Positions 8,708 to 16,221 are shown, counted from the first letter of the stretch. The stretch: DNA of 30,159 nucleotides from Clostridia bacterium BRH_c25 (GCA_001515955.1 LOES01000231.1:1-30159); one strand, 5' to 3'. Notes: generated from the sequence alone by a model not told the origin. Numbers and translations are program-made.

Positions 8708-9358
8708 CTATAGATAAAGTATGTACCTGAACATCAGCCAAAAGTGGCAAAAGCTGCCGTATAGTACAAAAATGTGAAACACTTCATGGAAGCCAAACAC
8801 CTTTGATTTGAACCTGGGCCATTTTGTTCCGTATATAACGGCACCAACAGTATAGAGCAAACCTCCGGCAATCAGCCACATCATGGCAGCAACCGGCATG
8901 GTCCTGATAAGCGGTACAAATGCAATTACTATAAGCCAGCCCATTACAAGATAAAAGAAAGTATATAGCCACCTAGGCGCATTAAGCCACAGCATTTTCA
9001 ATATAATACCTGCCATTGCAATTCCCCAGATACTTATCAGAAGGCTCCAGCCCCAGCCTCCCCTCAAGGGAATAAGGCACACAGGCGTATATGTTCCTGC
9101 TATAAGCACATAAATCATCATATGGTCTATCTTCCTCAGTATGATTGAGCCTTTTTCAGATACTACAAGCAGGTGGTATATGGTACTTGCTGTATATAGC
9201 AGTATAAGACTTGCTCCGAATATAGCGAAGGAAACAATATGCCAGACAGTCCCATTTATCGCAGCATAGCGTACCAGATAATAAAGACCTGCAACTGACA
9301 GCACTGCTCCTAAAAGATGTGAAAAACCGCTGACAGGATCTTTAATTTTGATTCTCAT
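8708..9358 (-). CDS. trhA: Hemolysin III / TrhA family membrane protein (PAQR-like)
   Basis: Seven-segment membrane protein of the bacterial PAQR/hemolysin III family. Family marks are DPVSGFSHLLGA near residues 7-18, STIYHLL near 58-64, KIDHMMIYVLIAGTYTP near 76-92 and FGFHEVFHIFVLYGSFCHF near 188-206, which supply the conserved Ser, Asp and His set thought to hold a metal in PAQR folds. Length 216 is typical. Function in bacteria is poorly settled; relatives are linked to membrane fluidity control. The gene has its own promoter, a large operator-like palindrome in its leader and its own terminator, so it is an independently controlled single-gene unit. Confidence 0.9.
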   Translation of the reverse strand: MRIKIKDPVSGFSHLLGAVLSVAGLYYLVRYAAINGTVWHIVSFAIFGASLILLYTASTIYHLLVVSEKGSIILRKIDHMMIYVLIAGTYTPVCLIPLRGGWGWSLLISIWGIAMAGIILKMLWLNAPRWLYTFFYLVMGWLIVIAFVPLIRTMPVAAMMWLIAGGLLYTVGAVIYGTKWPRFKSKVFGFHEVFHIFVLYGSFCHFWLMFRYILYL

Positions 9359-9392
9359 TATCTCATCTCCTTGCTTAATTTTTGTCTAGGTT

Positions 9393-9423
9393 TCATGATG
9401 TAGTATTCATTACTACATCATGA
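9393..9423. promoter_or_regulatory. 31-bp palindrome in the trhA leader, probable operator
   Basis: Perfect 12-bp arms TCATGATGTAGT and ACTACATCATGA flank a 7-base centre. It begins about 10 bases downstream of the trhA -10 box and ends 35 bases above the trhA start, so a bound protein would block transcription. There is no T-run, so a terminator is unlikely. Confidence 0.65.
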
Positions 9424-9432
9424 CTTATTTAC

Positions 9433-9461
9433 ATTATATACTAGAGTTATTAAGTATTCAA
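9433..9461 (-). promoter_or_regulatory. trhA promoter
   Basis: TTGAAT (9456-9461) and TATAAT (9433-9438) on the minus strand are separated by 17 bp, a near-consensus vegetative promoter. The rest of 9424-9639 has no supported gene; a TATACT box near 9590 may serve the plus-strand DUF1836 gene, but I see no convincing -35. Confidence 0.75.
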
Positions 9462-9639
9462 TATATATTTTTATGCATTTTTCATGGTGATATACATAAA
9501 TTCTTAGCTGCTACTTATGTAAACGATATGTCTTTTTTGCAGCCTATATCGCAATGTGGTTATTATATGTTATGGAAGAGTATGGTATACTATATTTTGA
9601 AAAGCTTACTAAAACAAAATTCATAGCGAGGTGATATTT

Positions 9640-10233
9640 ATGGACTTTAATGAAAGCTCCTTCTTCAGTATGATAGAAGAAATCGTTCAAGGCGGCGATA
9701 TTAACATTTCAGATATTCCGGACATTGAGCTTTATATGGACCAAGTCACTACGTTTATTGACAATAAGCTGGGATATCATAAAAGAACTTTAAAGGATAA
9801 GATCCTGACAAAAACAATGATAAATAATTATACGAAATCAAAAATCCTACTTCCTTCAAAAAACAAAAGGTACAATAGACAGCATATGATACTTCTTATA
9901 CTTATATATTATTTAAAACAGATTCTATCAATCAATGATATTAATATACTGTTCACACCTTTGTTTAAGAATATGGCCTCCTCCAAAGATGATACGGACT
10001 ACCTGAGCAGCCTGTACAACTGTTTCCTGCAGGTAAAAGAAAACAGCACTTTTGATCTGAAGGAAATCATGTCTCAAAAGCTAAAGCTGATTGATGATAA
10101 AGCAGAAGATTTCTCCGGCGAAGCAAAGGAGACCACCAGAATTCTGCTCACTGTTCTCATGCTGGTGGCAACAGCAAGTATCCAGAAGAGAATTGCCGAA
10201 AAGATAATTGATGATTATTTGCAAAAAAAATGA
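9640..10233 (+). CDS. DUF1836 domain protein
   Basis: Matches the pattern of the Firmicute DUF1836 family: DIELYMDQVTTFIDNKL near residues 28-44, then LTKTMINNYTKSKILLP near 59-75 and a hydrophobic ILLIYYLKQILSINDINIL-like stretch near 90-108. The middle resembles the MerR-type helix-turn-helix rule of binding through a TKTMINNYxK helix, so a DNA-binding regulatory role is plausible but unproved. The start is the ATG at 9640 preceded by GCGAGGTGA; an in-frame GTG at 9631 is part of that ribosome binding site. The C-terminal half is a helical segment with a hydrophobic stretch near residue 170. It is one of few plus-strand genes, divergent from trhA, and could be the regulator of the palindrome between them. 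Confidence 0.82.
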   Translation: MDFNESSFFSMIEEIVQGGDINISDIPDIELYMDQVTTFIDNKLGYHKRTLKDKILTKTMINNYTKSKILLPSKNKRYNRQHMILLILIYYLKQILSINDINILFTPLFKNMASSKDDTDYLSSLYNCFLQVKENSTFDLKEIMSQKLKLIDDKAEDFSGEAKETTRILLTVLMLVATASIQKRIAEKIIDDYLQKK

Positions 10234-10250
10234 GGCATTTGCCTCATTTT
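10227..10250. terminator. Bidirectional terminator shared by convergent genes
   Basis: AAAATGAGGC and GCCTCATTTT are perfect 10-bp arms with a 4-base loop, flanked by an A-run on the left and a T-run on the right, so it works both ways. The stop codon of the DUF1836 gene lies inside the stem and the stop of the rhomboid-like gene starts two bases beyond it. Confidence 0.9.
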
Positions 10251-10251
10251 T

Positions 10252-11055
10252 CTATTCATTGCTATTTTTCACATGCTCATGGTTTCTCACATGATCCATG
10301 CAGTATTCATAGTCACCCTCGCATTCCGGGCAGTATCTGAAATCCATATCAGGATTATCCTTTTCAGTTATTCCGCAAGTAGTGCATTTGTGTATGGTAA
10401 AGTCTTTGGGTATATCAGCCCGAAACCTTCTCCTGTTGTTATACACCTGTCTGTTACTCTTGGTTCTTGTAATAATATCCCTGCCAAAGAACAGGAAATA
10501 GTTTAATATCGAAACTATTGCAATGAGTCTGGTGGACATATCCCCTGCCAGCACTGTAAAGATAATGTAAGCCCAATTCAGCATTGCCAGATATTTTATT
10601 CTTACCGGTATAACAAAAAACAGGAGAAGTTGAAAATCAGGGTATATCCTGGCAAAGGCCAGGAACAATGATAAGTTGAGATACAGCGCTGTTGCTCCAT
10701 ACCCCGTTATAAATGCAGCAATAGTAGTGCCTATCATTCCTGTAAAGTAAAACATATTGAATTTGAAGCTCCCCCATTCATGCTCCAACGCAGTACCTAC
10801 CATATAGTAAAAGTACAATACAAATAAAATCCACATAATGGTTGTACTTGGGGGTATGAATATATAAGTGACAAGCCTCCATACCTCTCCCCTGAGCACC
10901 AGTTGAGGTATGAGCATCAGTTTGCCAATTATATATCCTCTATTGCCAAAATAGGATAATGCATATACAGCACCTGTAATACCTACGATATACATCATCA
11001 GGTTTTTTATTGCAAACCTGCCCAGTTTTCTCTCAAGTTTATCAAGCCAGTTCAA
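10252..11055 (-). CDS. Rhomboid-like membrane protein without catalytic serine motif, with zinc-ribbon tail
   Basis: Six or so membrane segments with rhomboid-fold signs: the LRGEVWRLVTYIFIPP segment near 54-69 and the YYMVGTALEHEWGSFKFNMFYFTGMIGT segment near 83-110, equivalent to the L1/TM2 region. In the TM4 position, where proteases have GxSG, the sequence reads YLNLSLFLAFARIYPD, so the nucleophile motif is missing, and no TM6 histidine is evident. I read it as a pseudo-rhomboid that may bind or sort membrane proteins. After the last helix is a basic stretch and a tail with CTTC near 225-228 and CPEC near 243-246, a probable zinc ribbon. Single-gene unit sharing a terminator with the convergent DUF1836 gene. 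Confidence 0.75.
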   Translation of the reverse strand: MNWLDKLERKLGRFAIKNLMMYIVGITGAVYALSYFGNRGYIIGKLMLIPQLVLRGEVWRLVTYIFIPPSTTIMWILFVLYFYYMVGTALEHEWGSFKFNMFYFTGMIGTTIAAFITGYGATALYLNLSLFLAFARIYPDFQLLLFFVIPVRIKYLAMLNWAYIIFTVLAGDMSTRLIAIVSILNYFLFFGRDIITRTKSNRQVYNNRRRFRADIPKDFTIHKCTTCGITEKDNPDMDFRYCPECEGDYEYCMDHVRNHEHVKNSNE

Positions 11056-11093
11056 AAGTACTTACCTCCTGCTTTCATAAAATTACATTCGCC

Positions 11094-11912
11094 CTACAGC
11101 CTTATGATAAGATAATCATCACGCTGATCAAAGCCAAGAGCTTTATATGCGCTTAATGCCGGAGTGTTCTGTTTGTTTACTATAAGTGTTGGAAGCTTGC
11201 CCCTGCTTATTATTCTCTCACACAGTTCGGAAACCACTGCCTTGCCGTAGCCTTTGCCTCTTTCTTCTTCAACAGTGTATACGGCCCCTATCTGGTTTGT
11301 GCTGCCCGTAACAGTCTGTATACAGGCCTGGGCCAGCAGCTTGTTATCCTTGGATAATATTATAAACTCTTCCTCCTTGCCTCTCTGGGACAGCAGAAGC
11401 TTTGTGCCCTCAATGGTGCGTTCTGCTCCGAAGCCGTTAAGGTATGCTTTTCTGACAAAACCTAGAATGTCCATGCCATCATCCCCGGAAACATCGTTAA
11501 ACTCTGCCCCTTCAAGCTTAAAAGGCTTGAAATCGCCGTTGACACAGTAGCTGCACTCTTCGAACTCTCTTATAGGCTTGTCATGCCTTATCGCCTCAAA
11601 AAGCGGCCTTATAAGCCGATCCACCCCTATAAGCATGTTGAATCTTCTCATTATCATTAATTGCGAAAAGTAAGGTGTAGCCTCCGTGGACTCAAAATGC
11701 AAAAAACAGTTTCCTAAATTGTAAAATGCTATGACACCCCGTAAGATGTTTCCCTCGAAATATCCGATGTAATCACCGCAGCGCAGAATATTGCTTCTGT
11801 TCATAATACCGAACTGCTCCGCATTCCCAATAAGAAATGCTGCTTCTTCCTCATTCCTCAGCAAATAATCAAATAGAACAGGTCTATCCCATTCATTCAA
11901 ATGCCTGAGCAA
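11094..11912 (-). CDS. GNAT family N-acetyltransferase, two-domain
   Basis: Two-part protein: an N-terminal domain of about 130 residues of the type seen in DUF4081/FR47-like acetyltransferases, and a C-terminal GNAT domain with the acetyl-CoA loop EERGKGYGKAVVSEL near 214-228 and a terminal NTPALSAYKALGF segment near 248-260. It would transfer an acetyl group from acetyl-CoA to an unknown amine. It lies 38 bases after the rhomboid-like gene in transcription terms upstream of it and may be cotranscribed. Substrate cannot be assigned. Confidence 0.82.
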   Translation of the reverse strand: MLRHLNEWDRPVLFDYLLRNEEEAAFLIGNAEQFGIMNRSNILRCGDYIGYFEGNILRGVIAFYNLGNCFLHFESTEATPYFSQLMIMRRFNMLIGVDRLIRPLFEAIRHDKPIREFEECSYCVNGDFKPFKLEGAEFNDVSGDDGMDILGFVRKAYLNGFGAERTIEGTKLLLSQRGKEEEFIILSKDNKLLAQACIQTVTGSTNQIGAVYTVEEERGKGYGKAVVSELCERIISRGKLPTLIVNKQNTPALSAYKALGFDQRDDYLIIRL

Positions 11913-12042
11913 CGCGCATCACTCCTGTCGACCCTCATAAGGTCAATTATAGCCGTATTATGGAACTTCTCAAACTGCATCTATTCGCTATAAGTATATT
12001 CCTGTCAGTCCCATTAGGTTACAAGCTTATTTTGACCTATAC

Positions 12043-12089
12043 ATTTCGCGAAAAACATTTTACATTCTTATTCAAATTTCGCGAAATAT
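12043..12089. repeat. Intergenic repeat copy B with TTTCGCGAAA arms
   Basis: Arms ATTTCGCGAAA (12043-12053) and TTTCGCGAAAT (12077-12087) flank a 23-nt spacer. Against copy A at 120-169 the shared ~48 bases differ at only about three positions, including one deletion in the spacer. It starts 11 bases after the cupin stop codon. Confidence 0.8.
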
Positions 12090-12099
12090 ATGATATTTT

Positions 12100-12426
12100 C
12101 TATTTCTGAATGTAATCGGTTCTTACAGGGTAGAATACGTCGATTATCCTGCATGAAGTCAAAGCCCTTCCTGAATGCATTACGTTGGAAGGTATGACAA
12201 CTACGGATCCCGGTTCAAGAACTAAAGCTTCGCCATCCACAGTCAATTCAAAGCTTCCTTCAATAAGATTGACCACTTGCTCATGAGGATGGGCATGCTT
12301 GGGTAATGAGTTTCCTCCCACAATGTTCCAATAAGCTATGGTTACATTCTCCGAGTGGACAAACCTCGCATGATAGCCGGGAACCATTTCCCTTTCGGCC
12401 ATTTCATTCAGTTTTATTAGATTCAT
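12100..12426 (-). CDS. Small cupin-domain protein
   Basis: Single-domain cupin of 108 residues. Metal-binding cupin box 1 is HAHPHEQVVNLIEGSFEL near residues 40-57 (His-His-Glu set) and box 2 is PSNVMHSGRAL near 79-89 with the last histidine. Such proteins bind a divalent metal and act as isomerases, dioxygenases or sugar/ligand sensors; no substrate can be read. The ATG shares a base with the stop codon of the upstream GNAT gene (TAATG), so the two are probably coupled. Confidence 0.87.
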   Translation of the reverse strand: MNLIKLNEMAEREMVPGYHARFVHSENVTIAYWNIVGGNSLPKHAHPHEQVVNLIEGSFELTVDGEALVLEPGSVVVIPSNVMHSGRALTSCRIIDVFYPVRTDYIQK

Positions 12427-12968
12427 TACAATACCTCCCTGATATTATATTCTTCCTTTAGTAGTCCCATAATAATCTCATCGTGATAGCAACCGTCTCT
12501 GAATATCTCCTGCCGTAATACCCCCTCAATCTTAAAGCCGCATTTCTCATAGCTTTTTATCGCCCGCTTGTTGTAGGAGAATACATTTAACTTGATTTTA
12601 TGTATATTCATCTGCTCGAATATGAATTTCATGAGAACCTTCATGGCATCTGTTCCATATCCCTTGCCCCAGTAGTTTTTATCCCCGATAAATATTCCAA
12701 CTACCGCCACACTGTTCTTCCAGTCAATACTGTTCAGCCCACAGCCCCCTATATACTTTTCATCCTCAAGGGTTTCTATTGCAAAGCTATAGTTATCCTT
12801 AAATGCAGATAAGCCTTCAACCCACTTTCTCTCATCTTCAAGGGTATTCAGATACGGAATACCGGGAGCCAAAAGCTTCTTTATCTCAGAATCGTTTATA
12901 TAGAGGAGTGCTCTTTCTATATCCTCTTTTCTGTACTCTCTCAATCTGATCTTTTGCCCCTTATACAT
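12426..12968 (-). CDS. GNAT acetyltransferase, RimJ/RimL type
   Basis: 180-residue acetyltransferase of the RimJ/RimL class, which acetylates protein N-termini or small amines such as antibiotics and polyamines. Seen: RLREYRKEDIE near 8-18, the acetyl-CoA loop YWGKGYGTDAMK near 99-110, and the C-terminal NKRAIKSYEKCGFKIEGVLR near 133-152. The ATG follows TAGGAGGCGATTCA. It is the middle gene of a three-gene unit with the acidic hypothetical protein (27 bases upstream) and the cupin. It is a distant paralogue of the GNAT at 20171-20752. Confidence 0.9.
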   Translation of the reverse strand: MYKGQKIRLREYRKEDIERALLYINDSEIKKLLAPGIPYLNTLEDERKWVEGLSAFKDNYSFAIETLEDEKYIGGCGLNSIDWKNSVAVVGIFIGDKNYWGKGYGTDAMKVLMKFIFEQMNIHKIKLNVFSYNKRAIKSYEKCGFKIEGVLRQEIFRDGCYHDEIIMGLLKEEYNIREVL

Positions 12969-12995
12969 TGAATCGCCTCCTATCTTGTTAATACC

Positions 12996-13541
12996 TTATA
13001 TAGCCTCCTTAACCGCAGTCCACAGTACATCGCACAATTCTTCTTCATTGTAGTCTGTTCCGTAGTCTATGTATTGTTCAATATCCCTGCCGATTGCCCA
13101 GTCATTGTTACCTTTCCGGAAATTTACATAAAAATTACCGCCGCCATATCCGCATTTATTCAGAATTTCCAGCATCTGGCCTATATTGAGAAGAGGCATG
13201 CAATCTCCTTTGCTGTACACATCAGGTCTTTCATACTCAAATATAAAGTCCTCTTCACTGTACTCTTCCATATCAGCTTCTTCTTCAGCTGTATCCTCCT
13301 GTGCACCCCAGCTTCTCAGAGCTTCAAGATTCATCAGCGTCATGTAATAGCCCGATCCTGTCTCTTTTATACTCACATGTCCGAGTACGAATTCAAATAC
13401 GTCATACTCATTGTTTTCTGCATCCTTACAGAGAAATCCTGCTGCCAGATCATATCTTTGCGGAGTCCAGAGGTCGTTAAGCCTGTCCCTCTGATATTCG
13501 GAAAGCTCCATGAGATTTTCGATTGTTATATGATGTTTCAT
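12996..13541 (-). CDS. Acidic hypothetical protein
   Basis: I do not recognise this 181-residue protein. It is strongly acidic, with a run of Glu/Asp near residues 83-100 that looks like a flexible linker, and an aromatic, Gly-rich second half (KCGYGGGNFYVNFRKG near 129-144). No membrane segment or signal peptide. The ATG at 13541 follows AGGAGGTTAAATT. It heads the unit with the GNAT and cupin genes. Real because of its good ribosome binding site, codon usage and close spacing. Confidence 0.72.
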   Translation of the reverse strand: MKHHITIENLMELSEYQRDRLNDLWTPQRYDLAAGFLCKDAENNEYDVFEFVLGHVSIKETGSGYYMTLMNLEALRSWGAQEDTAEEEADMEEYSEEDFIFEYERPDVYSKGDCMPLLNIGQMLEILNKCGYGGGNFYVNFRKGNNDWAIGRDIEQYIDYGTDYNEEELCDVLWTAVKEAI

Positions 13542-13642
13542 AATTTAACCTCCTGTATATTGATTTCTTTCTTTTGATTAATAATCCCTTATGTAACAAG
13601 CCGTTAGGCTTATACATATTTATAATTATGGGAGGTGATAAA

Positions 13643-13924
13643 ATGTATTACGGACTCCATACTCACAGATACAATGGTGATACCACTTTCAATTTCGGAC
13701 ATACCCACGGATATTCAGGCATTACATCATACAATTACGACATCCGTGGGCACATACACAATGCATACGGTATAACCACATTTGACAACGGGCACACCCA
13801 TTATTACTACTTTATAACCGGCCCTGAAATAGAGGTCGCCGGTGGTCATATTCACTATTATGAAGGCATTGCCTTAATAAACAACCGGCACGTCCATTAT
13901 CTTTATGGATATACCTCACGTTAG
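13643..13924 (+). CDS. ymaF: YmaF family histidine-rich protein
   Basis: A 93-residue protein built of about six repeats of a GHxHxYxGxTT-like unit of 12-18 residues (LHTHRYNG, GHTHGYSG, GHIHNAYG, GHTHYYY, GHIHYYEG, RHVHYLYG). It matches the Bacillus YmaF pattern. Repeated HxH pairs spaced along beta-like strands could bind metal ions or build a surface layer; function is not known. No signal peptide. The ATG at 13643 is set by GGGAGGTGATAAA; the frame is open from 13574 but lacks a binding site there. It stands alone on the plus strand. Confidence 0.85.
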   Translation: MYYGLHTHRYNGDTTFNFGHTHGYSGITSYNYDIRGHIHNAYGITTFDNGHTHYYYFITGPEIEVAGGHIHYYEGIALINNRHVHYLYGYTSR

Positions 13925-14048
13925 AAGCTTATGACTGTTTTATCAAAATAAACCCATATACTTACTGTAGAGGCTGGTAGCTGTGCTTAAGTTTGTTAAC
14001 CACAACACCCGCTTCTTTCTTGTTCAACGCAGTAGTAATTGCATTCTC

Positions 14049-14804
14049 CTAATAATCAAGCTCCAGGTATCTTTTATACTTACTGTCATCCAATTCCCTT
14101 TTTCCCGAGCAGTAAAATTCTGTTTTTCCTTTGCCGTCAAAGCTCAATCCCCGGTTCTCCAACAGATTCCTGAGACGGTTTACAGTCCCCATGTTGCCAT
14201 CTATTATGTCAACTTCTTGAGGCAATATCATTTTAAAGTACTTTCTGAAAAATACAAAATGTGTGCAGCCTAAAACGACTGCGCCATATTCTCTAAGATT
14301 GTACCCGGAAAACTCATCCAGCAAATAGCGGATTACGGTATCTTCATCAAAGATAAATTTTTCCGCAAACTCAACCAGCCCCGGAAGCGCATGTAAATCG
14401 ACAATATCCTCTGAATCCAGACTTTCAACCAAATCATGCAGCTTCTTCTCTCTAACAGTAATAGGTGTCGCAAGCACAAGCACCCTCCTGTTGTCGGCCT
14501 TTTCGACCGCAGGCTTCACCGCAGGCTCCATACCGATAATGGGGAAGCTATACCTTTCCCTTAAATCATTTATAGCAATGCTTGTAGCTGTATTACAAGC
14601 TATTATCAAAGCCTCTACTCCCTGACTTGCAAAAAAATCCACAGCATCAAATATATATCCTCTGACTTCCTCCTTTGGCTTTGTACCGTAAGGAACATGC
14701 CTGGTATCGGCATAGTACATATAATCCTCATTGGGCATCAGCCTTAAAGCTTCCTTCAGTACCGTCAGTCCTCCAATGCCGGAATCAAAAACCCCAACAC
14801 TCAT
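14049..14804 (-). CDS. murI: Glutamate racemase
   Basis: Makes D-glutamate from L-glutamate for peptidoglycan, in the cytoplasm and without cofactor. All active-site parts are present: FDSGIGGLTV with Asp7/Ser8, YYADTRHVPYGTKP near 30-43, the first catalytic cysteine Cys70 in IIACNTATS, and the second, Cys180, in VLGCTHF. Length 251 residues from the ATG at 14804, preceded by AGAGGCGATAAAT; the frame is open to 14843 without a good site. Monocistronic as far as can be seen. As an essential wall gene in a region of accessory genes it marks core chromosome. Confidence 0.95.
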   Translation of the reverse strand: MSVGVFDSGIGGLTVLKEALRLMPNEDYMYYADTRHVPYGTKPKEEVRGYIFDAVDFFASQGVEALIIACNTATSIAINDLRERYSFPIIGMEPAVKPAVEKADNRRVLVLATPITVREKKLHDLVESLDSEDIVDLHALPGLVEFAEKFIFDEDTVIRYLLDEFSGYNLREYGAVVLGCTHFVFFRKYFKMILPQEVDIIDGNMGTVNRLRNLLENRGLSFDGKGKTEFYCSGKRELDDSKYKRYLELDY

Positions 14805-14912
14805 ATTTATCGCCTCTAATCTAATGAAAATTAAGCTACACACTATATTATAATATGCTACTGATAAAATTTCCTTAAAATTACAAAACTTTATGGATTT
14901 TCTTTATGCTAT

Positions 14913-14960
14913 ATGTTTCGCACTAAATCCTTTACATAATAGTTCAATAGTGCGAAACAT
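14913..14960. repeat. Inverted repeat, GTTTCGCACTA arms
   Basis: Perfect 13-bp arms ATGTTTCGCACTA (14913-14925) and TAGTGCGAAACAT (14948-14960) around a 22-nt spacer. The TTTCGC/GCGAAA core is shared with copies A and B but the inner half of each arm is different and changed on both sides together. Confidence 0.75.
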
Positions 14961-14972
14961 TTTCATTGATGT

Positions 14973-15017
14973 TATAAATCGCTTCTATTCTATGTAATCT
15001 TCTTTGTGCGATTTATA
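14973..15017. repeat. Inverted repeat, TATAAATCGC arms
   Basis: Perfect 10-bp arms TATAAATCGC (14973-14982) and GCGATTTATA (15008-15017) with a 25-nt spacer. It follows the preceding element by only 12 bases, making a tandem pair of related geometry between murI and the 4Fe-4S remnant. Confidence 0.7.
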
Positions 15018-15052
15018 TATTTTTCGAGTTAATTCTATAAAATATACTAAGA

Positions 15053-15217
15053 TTACTTTCTTCCATGGGGACATGCATATAGGCACATTCCGCACACATA
15101 GAGCTTTCCGGCAGAGGTCAGAGGGTCAAAATACTTCTCGCATTTATGAGCATCCAAGCGCATTTCTCTAGGTTCTCCTTCAGCAATGGTTCCTGGCAAG
15201 CTTATATAACTCCCCAT
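15053..15217 (-). pseudogene. C-terminal remnant of a 4Fe-4S double-cluster protein
   Basis: A 54-codon frame ending in TAA. It carries EPREMRLDAHKCEKYF then YVCGMCLYACPHGRK, the second-cluster and tail pattern of the 4Fe-4S double-cluster (epoxyqueuosine-reductase-like) family, whose full members are several times longer and have another CxxCxxxCP upstream. Here there is an in-frame TGA directly before the ATG at 15217 and no ribosome binding site at proper distance, so the front of the gene is lost. A short ferredoxin-like protein is a less likely reading. Confidence 0.6.
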
Positions 15218-15327
15218 TCATAAACATGAATCTGCCCCCTATTATATATCCCTGCTTCAATTATATATAACTGTATATAGTAATATCAAGCTCGATATAA
15301 ATTATCGGTTATCCCCTGATTTATTTG

Positions 15328-15356
15328 TTGTAACCATATTCTTACTGAATCATAAT
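15328..15356 (+). promoter_or_regulatory. Promoter of the ZIP transporter gene
   Basis: TTGTAA (15328-15333) and CATAAT (15351-15356) are 17 bp apart, placing the start site near 15363, just before the ribosome binding site. The stretch 15218-15327 upstream shows nothing else I can support. Confidence 0.55.
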
Positions 15357-15390
15357 ATGTAATTAGCGAGTATTGCAGGGGGGTCCATGT

Positions 15391-16221
15391 ATGTTAGAAT
15401 ATCTCTCACAGTTCAATCTTATATGGCTGGGAATAATGGCAAGTCTTGGTGCCGGTCTGGCTACCGGTATAGGTTCCATACCTATATTTTTCACTAAAAC
15501 CGTATCAAAGAAGTTGCTTGATTTATTGTTGGGTGCAGCTGCCGGAGTGATGCTTGCAGCCACTTCCTTCAGTCTGATTGTTCCCGCCATTGAAAAGGGC
15601 GGCGGTGGAATAAGAGGCGCAACTATTACCTTGATAGGTATATTATGTGGTGGTCTTTTCATCGACATTATAGACAAATTCTTTCCCAATACCAACCTGT
15701 TGTCAAATGCAGTCAATGGATACGGACACAACGGAAGCAATGGTCATGAAACTGTAAATTCTTCTTTTAATCCCCGCCTCAGAAAAGTATGGTTGTTTGT
15801 ATTTGCTATAACCGTTCATAATTTTCCTGAGGGTCTGGCTGTTGGTGTAGGCTTTGGGGATGGTGATATAATAAATGGCCTGAGCCTTGCTATAGGGATA
15901 GGGCTCCAAAACCTGCCCGAGGGTCTGGCTGTGGCACTTCCGCTTCTGAGGGAAAACTATTCAAAAGGCAAGGCATTCCTTATAGCATTATGCACAGGCT
16001 TGGTAGAGCCTATCGGCGGACTCTTGGGAGTTGCACTGGTCCAGATATCCAGACCGCTGCTGCCTTATGCTTTAGCTTTCGCTGCCGGAGCCATGCTCTT
16101 TGTTATAAGTCATGAGATAATCCCGGAAACACAGAATCAGCAAGGCCACTCAAAGCTTGCAACCCATGCATTGTTGGTGGGGTTTGTAGTTATGATGTTT
16201 TTGGATAATACATTAGGTTAA
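15391..16221 (+). CDS. ZIP family divalent metal transporter
   Basis: Eight-segment membrane transporter of the ZIP family (GufA/ZupT branch), likely importing Zn2+ or a related ion. The metal site lies in two helices: HNFPEGLAVGVGFGDG near residues 140-155 and LQNLPEGLAVALPLLREN near 172-189. A variable loop near 109-128 holds histidines (GYGHNGSNGHE), as is common between TM3 and TM4. Starts at the ATG at 15391 after GGGGGG; a TTG at 15373 in the same frame is upstream of the binding site. It has its own promoter and is separated by 80 bases from the next gene. Confidence 0.92.
   Translation: MLEYLSQFNLIWLGIMASLGAGLATGIGSIPIFFTKTVSKKLLDLLLGAAAGVMLAATSFSLIVPAIEKGGGGIRGATITLIGILCGGLFIDIIDKFFPNTNLLSNAVNGYGHNGSNGHETVNSSFNPRLRKVWLFVFAITVHNFPEGLAVGVGFGDGDIINGLSLAIGIGLQNLPEGLAVALPLLRENYSKGKAFLIALCTGLVEPIGGLLGVALVQISRPLLPYALAFAAGAMLFVISHEIIPETQNQQGHSKLATHALLVGFVVMMFLDNTLG

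Noticed and set aside
9420..9626. Plus-strand 68-codon frame upstream of the DUF1836 gene
   Set aside because: It overlaps the trhA promoter, lacks a ribosome binding site and has an unconvincing composition; a chance frame.
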